A DNA stretch of 56,638 nt, taken from NCBI GenBank assembly GCA_944386685.1, contig CALXCA010000011.1, positions 1 to 56,638 of the forward strand, given 5' to 3'. Origin of the DNA: an uncultured Clostridia bacterium (GTDB lineage: Bacteria; Bacillota; Clostridia; TANB77; CAG-508). Shown piece by piece: positions 8,396 through 16,344 of the stretch. The position numbers and the translations under genes are program-made. The first letter of the stretch is position 1; each line of letters opens with the position of its first letter. The notes under the pieces are model-generated. The model searched no databases and was not told where the DNA came from. It worked only from the letters and a program-made list of their open reading frames with translations.

Positions 8396-9764
8396 TAGTA
8401 TTAAATCTTTATTAAATAGTGAAAATCCAGAGTTGATTAGTATTATACTTATACCTGCTTGTTTTATTGAATCTGCTTTATTATATAATATTGTTGTAAC
8501 ATTTCTTAGAGTAAATTTGGAAAAAAAGAAAAACATTTTTTATACAATTTTCTTTTCCATTATAAGTGTAGTGCTTTCATTACTTATTCCTGCTCCATTT
8601 AATACTATAATCTTTTATATATTAGTGGTTTTTTTATTAAAAATAATATTACATGTAAATTTATTAAAATGTTTTTTCTCTTTATTACTATCTTTATTTA
8701 TAATTGCTTTAATAAGTTTACTAATACAAAAGCCTTATTTATTAATTTTTAATATAGATAATAATAAATATATGTTAACTCCAATCTATAGAATTGGATA
8801 TTTAATTATTTTTCAATCAATCTTAGGTATTATATATTATGTAATAAACAAATTATTTAAAGATAAAGGATTACTTGAAGCTTTTAATTTATTAGATAAA
8901 AAAACCACAAAAATTATATATTTTTATATGATTATTGGTTTTATTGCTTTAGTATTACAGTTAATTATTACAGCTTTTTATATTGATAAAATACCAATAT
9001 TTATTAGTATTTTTAATTTTTTATTATTGCTTTGTCTTTTAATTTCAAGTATTTATACTTTTTCAAGAGTAATTTCTCTCGAAACAACAAAGCAAAATTT
9101 ACAAATTGCAGAAGAATATAATAAATCATTAAATATTCTATATGATGAAGTAAAAGGCTTTAATCATGATTTTAAAAATATTATTTCTACAATTGACGGA
9201 TATGTAGATACTAATGATATTGATCGTTTAAGAAAATTTCTTGAAGAAGTAAAAGAAGATTGTATGATTACAAAAAATTTATCTATATTAAATCCAAGAG
9301 TTATAAACAATCCTGGAATATATAGTTTATTAAATAATAAATATTTTAAAGCAACAAATGCTGGTATTAAATTTGATTTAGATTTTTTATTAGACCTAGA
9401 TACATTACAAGTTAATAATTATAAATTTTCAAGAATTCTTGGTGTTTTATTAGATAATGCTATTGAAGAAGCAGAAAAATGTGATGAGAAAATTATAAAA
9501 GTTTCTTTTAGAAGAGAAGATAAAAATCATAGAGCAGTTATTTTAATACAAAATACTTATACAAATAAAAATGTAAACATAGATGAAATTTTTAAAAAAG
9601 GATTTTCTGGAAAACAAAATCATTCTGGTATTGGATTATGGGAAGTACGTAAATATGTAAGAAATAGTAAAAATTTAGATTTATTTACAACTAAAAATAA
9701 TACATTTTTTAGTCAAGAACTAACTATTTATGATATAGATGTAGAAGACCAAAAAAGTACTTAA
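8379..9764 (+). CDS. AgrC-like GHKL sensor histidine kinase
   Basis: A 461-residue kinase. The N-terminal half (about 15-230) contains six or seven membrane helices, the peptide-sensing type of input domain found in AgrC/ComD kinases. A helical linker leads to the phosphoacceptor H263 in G-F-N-H-D-F-K-N-I. The ATPase domain has the N-box L-L-D-N-A-I-E-E-A and a G-box F-S-G-K-Q-N-H-S-G-I-G-L-W, the arrangement of AgrC-type GHKL kinases. Translation starts at a TTG (8379) nine bases after a perfect GGAGGTGAT SD, within the end of the response regulator gene, implying coupled translation. The likely ligand is the peptide from agrD at 12.4 kb. Confidence 0.93.
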   Translation: MLQFLDSIKSLLNSENPELISIILIPACFIESALLYNIVVTFLRVNLEKKKNIFYTIFFSIISVVLSLLIPAPFNTIIFYILVVFLLKIILHVNLLKCFFSLLLSLFIIALISLLIQKPYLLIFNIDNNKYMLTPIYRIGYLIIFQSILGIIYYVINKLFKDKGLLEAFNLLDKKTTKIIYFYMIIGFIALVLQLIITAFYIDKIPIFISIFNFLLLLCLLISSIYTFSRVISLETTKQNLQIAEEYNKSLNILYDEVKGFNHDFKNIISTIDGYVDTNDIDRLRKFLEEVKEDCMITKNLSILNPRVINNPGIYSLLNNKYFKATNAGIKFDLDFLLDLDTLQVNNYKFSRILGVLLDNAIEEAEKCDEKIIKVSFRREDKNHRAVILIQNTYTNKNVNIDEIFKKGFSGKQNHSGIGLWEVRKYVRNSKNLDLFTTKNNTFFSQELTIYDIDVEDQKST

Positions 9765-9780
9765 TCGTGCTTTTTTGGTC
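9747..9780. terminator. Bidirectional terminator between the kinase and ABC permease genes
   Basis: A 14-bp stem (9747-9760 with 9767-9780, one G.U pair) encloses a 6-nt loop. A-tracts on one side and T-tracts on the other allow termination on either strand. The kinase stop codon lies within the loop. It separates the convergent plus-strand two-component operon from the minus-strand ABC operon. Confidence 0.85.
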
Positions 9781-9798
9781 TCTAAATTTTTTAAAACA

Positions 9799-11448
9799 TT
9801 ATATATTCTCATTACGAATTGTTTCTATTATATTTAATTTATTAATTTTATTTAATGAATATTTCATTATTCCTCCTATTAGTATACTTACAGCTATTAT
9901 AGATATTATAATTGCTTCTATTGGGAAAATATAATTTAGCTCAACATTTAATGAAAATCCTAAATATATTAAATAAGATAATATTAATCCTAAAATAATT
10001 CCAATTATTAAAGATTTTCCTCCTAAGAATATTGTTTCTAATCTTATCATTTTATTAAATTCTTTTTTTGTCATTCCAATAGATTTTAAATGCATAAATT
10101 CCCTTTGTCTAAGTTCCATACTGGTTGTTATTGTATTAAAAATATTTGTTGTTCCTATTAATGCAGTAATTATTATAAATCCATATAAAAATATTGAAAC
10201 TCCTGTTATTATTGATTGTTGTTCTCTTCTAGATTCTGCATTATTTCCCATTGCCCAATATGAATCTGAATAGTTTTCTTTTATATATTTTTCTAATTCT
10301 ATATCATCTTCTGCTTGAATATGTAAAAAGCAAGGTTGATTTTCTTGTATATAATATTTATCCATAAATTCATCACTAACAATTAAAAATGCAGAAGCTC
10401 CTGTTGCTAAAAATATTGGAATAGAAATTATTCCTAATATAAATGCTTCATGAAATACTATTTTACGAATTTGTTTTTTAGTCGCTCCAATTGATGATAA
10501 TATACCATATTGCTTTATTTTTTCTGTAATTGATATATCAAAACTATTTCTAATACAATATACTGATGTTAAAACTATAACTAATATAATTATTCCTGCA
10601 ACAGAATAGACCATTTTTGCTGTCTCATCTATATAGTCACCTGTCTGCATTCCTAATAAAGTATTATTATACAAATAAACATATTTATTATTTTCATATC
10701 TTGATAAATTTTTTTCTGTGATAGCACTATTTGAACCAATCAAATTTTTATATGTATTATCACCTATTCCTTGTAATTTTGCAATTGTTTCTAATCTTTT
10801 GTCTAAATCTTTTATTTTTATATAAACATTTAATTTGTCTGACTCAGAATATTCATTTAATTTTGTGATTGCTATATATTTATCTGAATTAGGATTGTTT
10901 ACTGTTTCTATATATTCGTCTGTAATATTTACCATTCCAACTATTGTATATGTTTTTTTATATGAATTATCTCCATTTTGTAGCTCTAATTCAATTTGAC
11001 TTCCTAGTTTTATATCTGTTTCATTATATTTTGTTAATGTATCTGAAAATATTATTTCACTATCTGTTTGAGGAATTCTTCCATCTGTTATTTCTAGTCC
11101 CAAATTATCTAAAGAGCCTTGGGAAAAGCTTAAAATTTCTAAAGGTATATTTGTACCTGAACTTTCTTGTAAAGAAGAATATCCTAAAATTTTTGTTACA
11201 AAAATTTTATCTATATTTTCGTCTTTCGAAAATTCATCTAACTCAAATGCTGGTACATTTAAAAATCCATAATGATAGTCTCCTTTTGTTTTTTTAGTAT
11301 GTTCTAATAAAGTTTTTTGAAAACTAGAAATTATAGTTATAACACTAGTTATTAAAAAAATTGCTAGTATTATTCCTATTATTAGTGATATTGTTCTTTT
11401 TTTGTTTATTTTAAAATTTTTAATGGTTAAATTATTTAGAAATCTCAT
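9799..11448 (-). CDS. ABC transporter permease, FtsX/MacB type
   Basis: A 549-residue membrane protein with an N-terminal transmembrane helix (about 20-43), a large extracytoplasmic domain (about 45-275), then FtsX-like helices (about 280-300, 330-355, 410-435, 470-500, 510-530). The G-A-T-K-K-Q-I-R segment near 325 and its counterpart G-M-T-K-K-E-F-N-K mark the two FtsX coupling regions. Such permeases pair with LolD/MacB-type ATPases and export or sense peptides and lipids. The ATPase gene lies 11 bp upstream in the same operon. Position between agr kinase and agrBD suggests peptide export, immunity or a target of the quorum system, but substrate cannot be read from sequence. Confidence 0.85.
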   Translation of the reverse strand: MRFLNNLTIKNFKINKKRTISLIIGIILAIFLITSVITIISSFQKTLLEHTKKTKGDYHYGFLNVPAFELDEFSKDENIDKIFVTKILGYSSLQESSGTNIPLEILSFSQGSLDNLGLEITDGRIPQTDSEIIFSDTLTKYNETDIKLGSQIELELQNGDNSYKKTYTIVGMVNITDEYIETVNNPNSDKYIAITKLNEYSESDKLNVYIKIKDLDKRLETIAKLQGIGDNTYKNLIGSNSAITEKNLSRYENNKYVYLYNNTLLGMQTGDYIDETAKMVYSVAGIIILVIVLTSVYCIRNSFDISITEKIKQYGILSSIGATKKQIRKIVFHEAFILGIISIPIFLATGASAFLIVSDEFMDKYYIQENQPCFLHIQAEDDIELEKYIKENYSDSYWAMGNNAESRREQQSIITGVSIFLYGFIIITALIGTTNIFNTITTSMELRQREFMHLKSIGMTKKEFNKMIRLETIFLGGKSLIIGIILGLILSYLIYLGFSLNVELNYIFPIEAIIISIIAVSILIGGIMKYSLNKINKLNIIETIRNENI

Positions 11449-11459
11449 CTTAATCCCTA

Positions 11460-12122
11460 CTAAACAATCTTTCCATCTTCGATTTTTATAATTCTATCTG
11501 CTTCTTTAGCTATTTCTGGATTATGTGTTATCATTATTATTGTTTGACCTAATTCTTTGTTTGATTTTTTTAGTAATGCAATAATTTCATTACTAGATTT
11601 TGAATCTAAATTTCCTGTTGGCTCATCGGCCAGTACTACTGCAGGATTGTTTATTAAACTTCTTCCTATTGCAACTCTTTGTTGTTGTCCTCCAGATAAT
11701 TCGTTTGGTAAATGTGTTATTCTTTCTTTTAATCCTAAAGTTGATATTAGTAAATTTAATCTTTCTTGGTCAACTTCTTTTCCATCTAAATCACAAGGAA
11801 GTGTAATATTTTCTTTTACATTTAATATTGGCATCAAATTATAAAATTGATATATAATTCCAATATTTTGTCTCCTAAATATAGCTAAATTATCATCATT
11901 TAATTGATATATATCTTTTCCATCTACAAATACTTTTCCAGATGTTGGTCTATCTACTCCACCAATTAAATGTAACAATGTTGATTTTCCGCTTCCAGAA
12001 CTTCCTATTATTGCAACAAATTCTCCTTTTTCTATAGTTAATGATACATTATTTAGTGCAATTACTTCATTTTCTCCTTTTCCATACTTTTTTGTTAAAT
12101 TTTCTACTTTAACTATTTCCAT
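11460..12122 (-). CDS. ABC transporter ATP-binding protein, LolD/MacB type
   Basis: A 220-residue ATPase with Walker A G-S-S-G-S-G-K-S-T (about 39-47), signature L-S-G-G-Q-Q-Q-R, Walker B V-V-L-A-D-E-P-T-G-N-L-D-S and the switch His in I-T-H-N. The D-E-P-T-G-N-L-D-S form is typical of the MacB/LolD/FtsE group that partners FtsX-type permeases. A strong GGAGGAGG SD precedes the ATG, and a promoter is visible 50-80 bp upstream. The permease follows after 11 bp, so the two form a complex. Confidence 0.95.
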   Translation of the reverse strand: MEIVKVENLTKKYGKGENEVIALNNVSLTIEKGEFVAIIGSSGSGKSTLLHLIGGVDRPTSGKVFVDGKDIYQLNDDNLAIFRRQNIGIIYQFYNLMPILNVKENITLPCDLDGKEVDQERLNLLISTLGLKERITHLPNELSGGQQQRVAIGRSLINNPAVVLADEPTGNLDSKSSNEIIALLKKSNKELGQTIIMITHNPEIAKEADRIIKIEDGKIV

Positions 12123-12171
12123 TAATTCCTCCTCCTTTATCCACCCAAAAATTATATTTTTTTATAACTAA

Positions 12172-12200
12172 AATTTATTCTACTTTATATAAAATGTCAA
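12172..12200 (-). promoter_or_regulatory. Promoter for the ABC transporter operon
   Basis: TTGACA on the minus strand (12195-12200), 17-bp spacer, TAATTT-class -10 read as TAAATT (12172-12177). It lies immediately downstream, in transcription direction, of the palindromic element at 12215-12276. Confidence 0.55.
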
Positions 12201-12214
12201 TATTTTTTGTAAAA

Positions 12215-12276
12215 GTTACAGTTCAGAGAAAAATTTTGATATATTAATATATAAAAATTTCTCTCTGAACTGTAAC
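12215..12276. repeat. 62-bp palindrome, arm-only copy of an inverted-repeat element
   Basis: Begins GTTACAGTTCAG and ends with its exact reverse complement; the interior is also palindromic through GATATATTAATATAT with a few mismatches. The same terminal motif and the run AAATTTTGATATATTAATA occur in the 232-bp element at 43781-44012. This copy looks like the two arms fused with the centre lost. It lies between the agrD terminator and the ABC operon promoter. Confidence 0.75.
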
Positions 12277-12279
12277 AAA

Positions 12280-12304
12280 AAATGAGCTGTGTTGGAGCTC
12301 ATTT
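12280..12304 (-). terminator. Terminator of the agrBD operon
   Basis: AAATGAGCT (12280-12288) pairs with AGCTCATTT (12296-12304) around a 7-nt loop. On the minus strand the stem is followed by a T-run. A second small palindrome, TTAAGAAAA-acgc-TTTTCTTAA (12325-12346), lies just before it, directly after the agrD stop. Confidence 0.8.
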
Positions 12305-12351
12305 AAATTGAATTGAATTAACATTTAAGAAAAACGCTTTTCTTAAGGAAT

Positions 12352-12471
12352 TTAGTCTTTTTTAATTAATGATGCTGGCATTTTTGGTTGATGTCCCCAC
12401 CACAATATAGCACATGCAGTGTTTGTTGATTTTGCATATTTTTCTGCAATTTTTGCTAAAAATTTTAACAT
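12352..12471 (-). CDS. agrD: AgrD-like cyclic autoinducer peptide precursor
   Basis: A 39-residue ORF between agrB and its terminator, with an AAGGGGG SD. It has the AgrD layout: an amphipathic N-terminal helix (about 1-16, starting MLKFLAKIAEKYAKS), a central peptide with Cys20, and a charged C-terminal recognition tail. The segment T-A-C-A-I-L-W-W-G-H-Q-P-K-M-P-A-S-L contains the ring cysteine and the conserved P-K-x-P-x-S-L tail seen in clostridial AgrD peptides. By analogy AgrB would cleave after the residue closing a thiolactone; a five-residue ring Cys20-Trp24 is the simplest prediction, but a longer ring is possible. The mature signal cannot be fixed from sequence alone. Confidence 0.93.
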   Translation of the reverse strand: MLKFLAKIAEKYAKSTNTACAILWWGHQPKMPASLIKKD

Positions 12472-12540
12472 AGTAAATTCCCCCTTCTTTTGTAGATATT
12501 TATAATATTAGAATAATAACTTATTCTATATTACACTAAA

Positions 12541-13152
12541 TTAATTGCTTGCATATATTTCATGTCCATATTTATTTTTAGTTATATTATATGCAAATCT
12601 TGTAATTGTTAGAGTTTGTATTAAATCACCAAATATTATAATTCCTGAAATTGTTGTATTAGATATTATTATTGCTATTAGAAATTCAAGAGTTAAAATA
12701 GTATATGAAAAAATTTGTTTCTGAAGTCTTTCTTTTTTTCTTAATATAGGAAAATTCTCTGTGTCTGCCGGTGCATAGATTTTTATCATTATCATGCAAA
12801 ATACCCAAACTATGATTGCAGATATTATTTTTACATTTCCTTCTAAAATAAAATATTTTCCTAATAATGCAGAACCACTATATAATATTAATGTATATAT
12901 AATACATCCTATATGTGTTTTCATATGTACTCCACCAGATACACATCTATATGGTGCTATTATTAAAACAGATAATAATGTTAATTTAAATATTCCTAAG
13001 AAGTATGCAATTGCAAGTATTATTACTCCTTTTGGTAATTCCCCTATTAAAATTTGCAATCCATACATTATTATTTCTGCTCTTTCATCATCTATTTCTG
13101 GCATTTGTTTTCTTATTTTTTCTGTTAATTTTGTACATATTTTATCAATCAT
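12541..13152 (-). CDS. agrB: AgrB-like peptide-processing membrane protease
   Basis: A 203-residue integral membrane protein of the AgrB family, the cysteine endopeptidase that trims AgrD and forms the thiolactone. The catalytic pair is present as H76 and C83 in R-C-V-S-G-G-V-H-M-K-T-H-I-G-C, the same seven-residue spacing as Staphylococcus AgrB. The downstream motif A-P-A-D-T-E-N-F-P-I is another family signature. About four to six hydrophobic segments are visible. AgrD follows 69 bp later on the same transcript. The upstream region carries an activator-dependent-looking promoter with a four-repeat operator. Confidence 0.96.
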   Translation of the reverse strand: MIDKICTKLTEKIRKQMPEIDDERAEIIMYGLQILIGELPKGVIILAIAYFLGIFKLTLLSVLIIAPYRCVSGGVHMKTHIGCIIYTLILYSGSALLGKYFILEGNVKIISAIIVWVFCMIMIKIYAPADTENFPILRKKERLQKQIFSYTILTLEFLIAIIISNTTISGIIIFGDLIQTLTITRFAYNITKNKYGHEIYASN

Positions 13153-13269
13153 TTTAATTTGTCTCCTTTAAGACTTTTCTTTTGAAAATAAAATTTAAAA
13201 TTATAATTTTTATTTTCACTTTATGTCTAGGTAACTTAAATTTTCATATTGTTTTCTTTGTACAAATAT

Positions 13270-13275
13270 ATTCTA
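13270..13275 (-). promoter_or_regulatory. Putative agrBD -10 element (extended type)
   Basis: On the minus strand TGATAGAAT gives an extended -10 (TG-n-TAGAAT) at 13270-13275, but the matching -35 position is an A-run with no consensus. A promoter lacking a -35 next to a repeat array suits dependence on an activator. The predicted start is near 13263, about 110 nt before the agrB ATG. Confidence 0.5.
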
Positions 13276-13305
13276 TCACGAAATTTAGAAATTTTTTATT
13301 TTTTG

Positions 13306-13375
13306 CATGAAAAGTCCATTTTTTGTCATGAAAAGTTATTTTTTAATTTTCATGACGAATTTTGGCACTTTCATG
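13306..13375. promoter_or_regulatory. Four-repeat dyad, candidate LytTR/AgrA operator
   Basis: CATGAAAAGT occurs at 13306-13315 and 13327-13336 (21 bp apart). The inverted forms AATTTTCATG (13345-13354) and CACTTTCATG (13366-13375) are also exactly 21 bp apart. The array is symmetrical about 13340.5. Two direct repeats at a 21-bp period are the known geometry of LytTR-domain binding. The pair nearer agrB would be centred near -47 and -68 of the proposed start. The mirror-image pair could serve a plus-strand promoter (TAGATT at 13407-13412), for which no gene is evident. Confidence 0.65.
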
Positions 13376-13443
13376 AATTTTTTTATATTTAGGAATCTGT
13401 CTTAGTTAGATTTTTCTTTTATGAAAGCAAATTTCCACATAAA

Positions 13444-13469
13444 AAGCCTTAGACTTATTTCTAAAGCTT
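13444..13469 (-). terminator. Terminator of the murD-prmC-whiA-hemW operon
   Basis: A 10-bp stem (13444-13453 with 13460-13469, one G.U pair on the minus strand), a 6-nt loop and a following T-run on the minus strand, 14 bp after the hemW stop. Confidence 0.8.
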
Positions 13470-13482
13470 CATTATAAAATAA

Positions 13483-14619
13483 TTATATAAATTCTTCCCA
13501 AACAAGATTTGCTAAATCTAACCCTTTATTAGTTAATCTTATATTATTGTTATCAATTATTAGCAATCTTTCATCTGTTAATTTTTTTAATTCATTTCTA
13601 AATAAATAAATAGGATTATCTCCAAATTTGTTTTTAAATTGATTGATATCAACTCCTTTAATTTTTCGTAACCCTAAAAGCATAAATTCTTTTTTGGCAT
13701 CATCTTCTTTTTGTACTTCATGAATTATTTTGTTTCTATTAAAATTTCCATTATTTACATTTTCGATATATTCTTCTATATTTTCTGTATTTGAATATCT
13801 TGTTATATCTCTATAAGAATGTGCTGATGCTCCAATTCCTATATATTCTTTTTGATTCCAACAATTTAAATTATGTTTTGATTCATATCCTTTTTTTGCA
13901 AAATTAGAAATCTCATAATGTATAAATCCATTTAATTCTAATGTATTTTTCACAAACCAATACATATTTCTCTCCAATTCTTCATCTGGTAATTGCATTT
14001 CTCCTTTTTCAATTTTATTTGCAATTGGTGTTCCATCTTCAACAATTAATGAATATACAGAAATATGTTTTGGTTTTAATTTTATTATTTGTTCTAAACT
14101 TTCTTTTAAGTCTTTTATTCTTTGGTTTGGAAGTCCTAACATTAAATCTACATTTATATTTTTAAAACCAACTTTTTTTGCCAATTTATATGTTTCTAAA
14201 AACTGTGTAAAATTATGTATTCTTCCTATTTGTTTTAATAATTCATCATTTGTTGTCTGTAATCCTATACTAATTCTATTTATTCCAGTTTTTATATAAT
14301 CTTCTAATTTTTCTTTTGTTACTGTTCCAGGATTTACTTCTATAGTAATTTCTGCGTTTGATGATACATTTTTCTCTTTTATTTTTTCTAAAATTTCTAT
14401 TATATATTTACTATCTATATAAGATGGTGTACCACCACCTATATATATTGTTGTAATTTCTGGTTTAATATTTTGTGTTTGAATTTCAGCTTTTACTGCT
14501 TGTACATAATCTTCTATTAAATTATCTTTATTACAATATGATATAAAATCACAATAATCACATTTTTTCTTACAAAATGGAATGTGTACATATACTCCTA
14601 TTTCATTATTTTTTATCAT
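13483..14619 (-). CDS. hemW: HemW-like radical SAM protein (heme chaperone)
   Basis: A 378-residue radical SAM protein. The HemW cluster motif is C16-K-K-K-C20-D-Y-C23, preceded by V-Y-V-H-I-P-F, followed by the SAM-binding Y-I-G-G-G-T-P-S. The HemN C-terminal domain is present (about 300-378). HemW delivers heme to target proteins; it is distinct from coproporphyrinogen dehydrogenase HemN, which usually has an extra N-terminal segment absent here. The gene overlaps whiA by 14 bp and ends the murD-prmC-whiA-hemW operon. Confidence 0.93.
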   Translation of the reverse strand: MIKNNEIGVYVHIPFCKKKCDYCDFISYCNKDNLIEDYVQAVKAEIQTQNIKPEITTIYIGGGTPSYIDSKYIIEILEKIKEKNVSSNAEITIEVNPGTVTKEKLEDYIKTGINRISIGLQTTNDELLKQIGRIHNFTQFLETYKLAKKVGFKNINVDLMLGLPNQRIKDLKESLEQIIKLKPKHISVYSLIVEDGTPIANKIEKGEMQLPDEELERNMYWFVKNTLELNGFIHYEISNFAKKGYESKHNLNCWNQKEYIGIGASAHSYRDITRYSNTENIEEYIENVNNGNFNRNKIIHEVQKEDDAKKEFMLLGLRKIKGVDINQFKNKFGDNPIYLFRNELKKLTDERLLIIDNNNIRLTNKGLDLANLVWEEFI

Positions 14620-15448
14620 TTATTTTTCCAATCTCCATTATTTTTTTTAGTCTATAATTTACTCCAGATTTTCCTATTGGGGTTTTCAACATCTTTCCTA
14701 ATTCTGTTAAACTTGCACTTGGATTTTTTAATCTTAATTCTGCAATTTCTTTAAGTGTTTCTTCCATTTTTTCAAATTCTCCACTTTTCTTTAGTTTTCT
14801 AATTGTTTCTATTTGTTCAATTGAGGCATTCATTGTTTTATTCATATTTGCAGTTTCACAATTTACAATCCTATTTATTTTATTATTCATTTCTCTTTGA
14901 ACTCTAATTTCCTCATATTTTAATACAGATTTATTTGCTCCAAATAGTGCTAATATTTTTGATATTTCTTCTCCATCTTTAAGATATACTGTAAATTCTT
15001 TATTTTTTTCTATATAATTACATTTAATATCAAATTCATTTAATCCTTTCATTATTAAATCTGAATACTCTTTTTTTCTAAGCCTAATTTCTAAATGATA
15101 TGTATTCTCTGGATTATTTATTGAACCAGCTCCTAAATATGCACCTCTTATTATATTTTTTATTTGCTCTTTTGATAAGTCATCTATTTGTATTGTAATT
15201 TTAGGACATATTATTATAAAAACTTTTCCTTGTATTGTAATATCATAATTATCTATCCCACTATTACTTAATAATCTAGAAAATCTATTTATATTATATT
15301 CGCTTTCTGTAGAAAATTTTATTTTATCTCCTTGTTCAGATATATTACTACTAATTAAATATCCCATAAGTTCATATTTTACTGCTTCTTTATTTGCTAA
15401 ATTTTCTGTTTTGCTCATTTCTTCTTTTAATTCTGTTGAAAAAGACAT
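14606..15448 (-). CDS. whiA: WhiA-family DNA-binding protein
   Basis: A 280-residue protein with the WhiA architecture: an N-terminal LAGLIDADG-like domain (about 20-190) containing I-I-R-G-A-Y-L-G-A-G-S-I, and a C-terminal helix-turn-helix (about 220-275) with L-R-L-K-N-P-S-A-S-L-T-E-L-G and the ending P-I-G-K-S-G-V-N-Y-R-L-K-K-I. WhiA influences cell division and sporulation in Gram-positives. It is somewhat shorter than the usual 310-330 residues. In most Firmicutes it sits in rapZ-yvcK-whiA; here it is between prmC and hemW, and the yvcK-like gene is 10 kb away. Confidence 0.95.
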   Translation of the reverse strand: MSFSTELKEEMSKTENLANKEAVKYELMGYLISSNISEQGDKIKFSTESEYNINRFSRLLSNSGIDNYDITIQGKVFIIICPKITIQIDDLSKEQIKNIIRGAYLGAGSINNPENTYHLEIRLRKKEYSDLIMKGLNEFDIKCNYIEKNKEFTVYLKDGEEISKILALFGANKSVLKYEEIRVQREMNNKINRIVNCETANMNKTMNASIEQIETIRKLKKSGEFEKMEETLKEIAELRLKNPSASLTELGKMLKTPIGKSGVNYRLKKIMEIGKINDKK

Positions 15449-15480
15449 ATTTTTTTCTCCTTTTTTATTAAATTTAGCTT

Positions 15481-16320
15481 TTAAATAACTTGAGTTATTA
15501 TAACTCTATCACATCCATATAAATCTTTTTTACAATAAGTCTTTTTGTAACTTTGTTTTTCTTCTATCAGTTTTATTACATCATCTTTTTGATTATATCC
15601 TATCTCAAAACACAAATAACTCTCTGTTTTTAAATAATTGATTGCATCTTCTAGAATTCTTCTATAAAAGTCTAATCCGTCATATCCTCCATCTAAAGCT
15701 ATTTCTGGTTCTTTTTGAACTTCTAAACTTAATTTCTTGATTTCTTCCTTTTTTATATATGGTGGATTAGAAACTATTATATCAAATTTATTTCTTTCTA
15801 TATTTTCAAATAAATCTGATTTAATAAATTTTACATCTGCATTTAATTTTTGAGCATTTTTATTTGCAACTTCTAAAGCCTTTTCACTAATATCAATTCC
15901 AGTTACTTCAGCATTTGGTACATTCTTTTTTAAAGATATTGCTATAATTCCACTCCCAGTACACAAATCTAATATCTTGGGTTTAATCATTCTTTTTGAA
16001 ATTTTAATAACCTCTTCTACTAAAATTTCTGTATCTGGTCTTGGAATTAATGTGTTTTCATCAACAAAAAAATCCATTTTCATAAATTCTTGTCTATGAG
16101 TTATGTGTTGAAGTGGTATTCCTTTTGTTATTTTTTCTATATTTATAAAATACTCCCATTGCTGTTTTTTTGTAATTTCTTTATTATCATAAACTATTAT
16201 ATATTGTCTTGGCTTATCTAAAACATATTGGAGTAATAATCTTGCTTTTAATTTTGGACTTTCTATATTATTAGATTTTAACATTATCATTCCTTTTGTT
16301 ATTGCTTCTTTTATTGTCAT
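15481..16320 (-). CDS. prmC: Release factor glutamine methyltransferase PrmC
   Basis: A class I SAM methyltransferase that methylates the GGQ glutamine of peptide release factors. From the chosen ATG (16320; 279 residues), motif I is D-L-C-T-G-S-G (118-124) and the catalytic N-P-P-Y is at 185-188. The N-terminal helical domain that binds release factor is present. A longer reading from GTG at 16329 would place the AGAGGTGG SD inside the gene, so the ATG five bases after that SD is preferred. It lies between murD and whiA in one operon. prfA, its frequent neighbour, is not in the window. Confidence 0.95.
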   Translation of the reverse strand: MTIKEAITKGMIMLKSNNIESPKLKARLLLQYVLDKPRQYIIVYDNKEITKKQQWEYFINIEKITKGIPLQHITHRQEFMKMDFFVDENTLIPRPDTEILVEEVIKISKRMIKPKILDLCTGSGIIAISLKKNVPNAEVTGIDISEKALEVANKNAQKLNADVKFIKSDLFENIERNKFDIIVSNPPYIKKEEIKKLSLEVQKEPEIALDGGYDGLDFYRRILEDAINYLKTESYLCFEIGYNQKDDVIKLIEEKQSYKKTYCKKDLYGCDRVIITQVI

Positions 16321-16344
16321 TAATACCACCTCTTTTTCTTCTAT

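Noticed and set aside
13306..13375. CRISPR or integron-type repeats
   Set aside because: Four 10-bp units in mirror symmetry next to agrB fit an operator; repeats are too short and too few for a CRISPR array.
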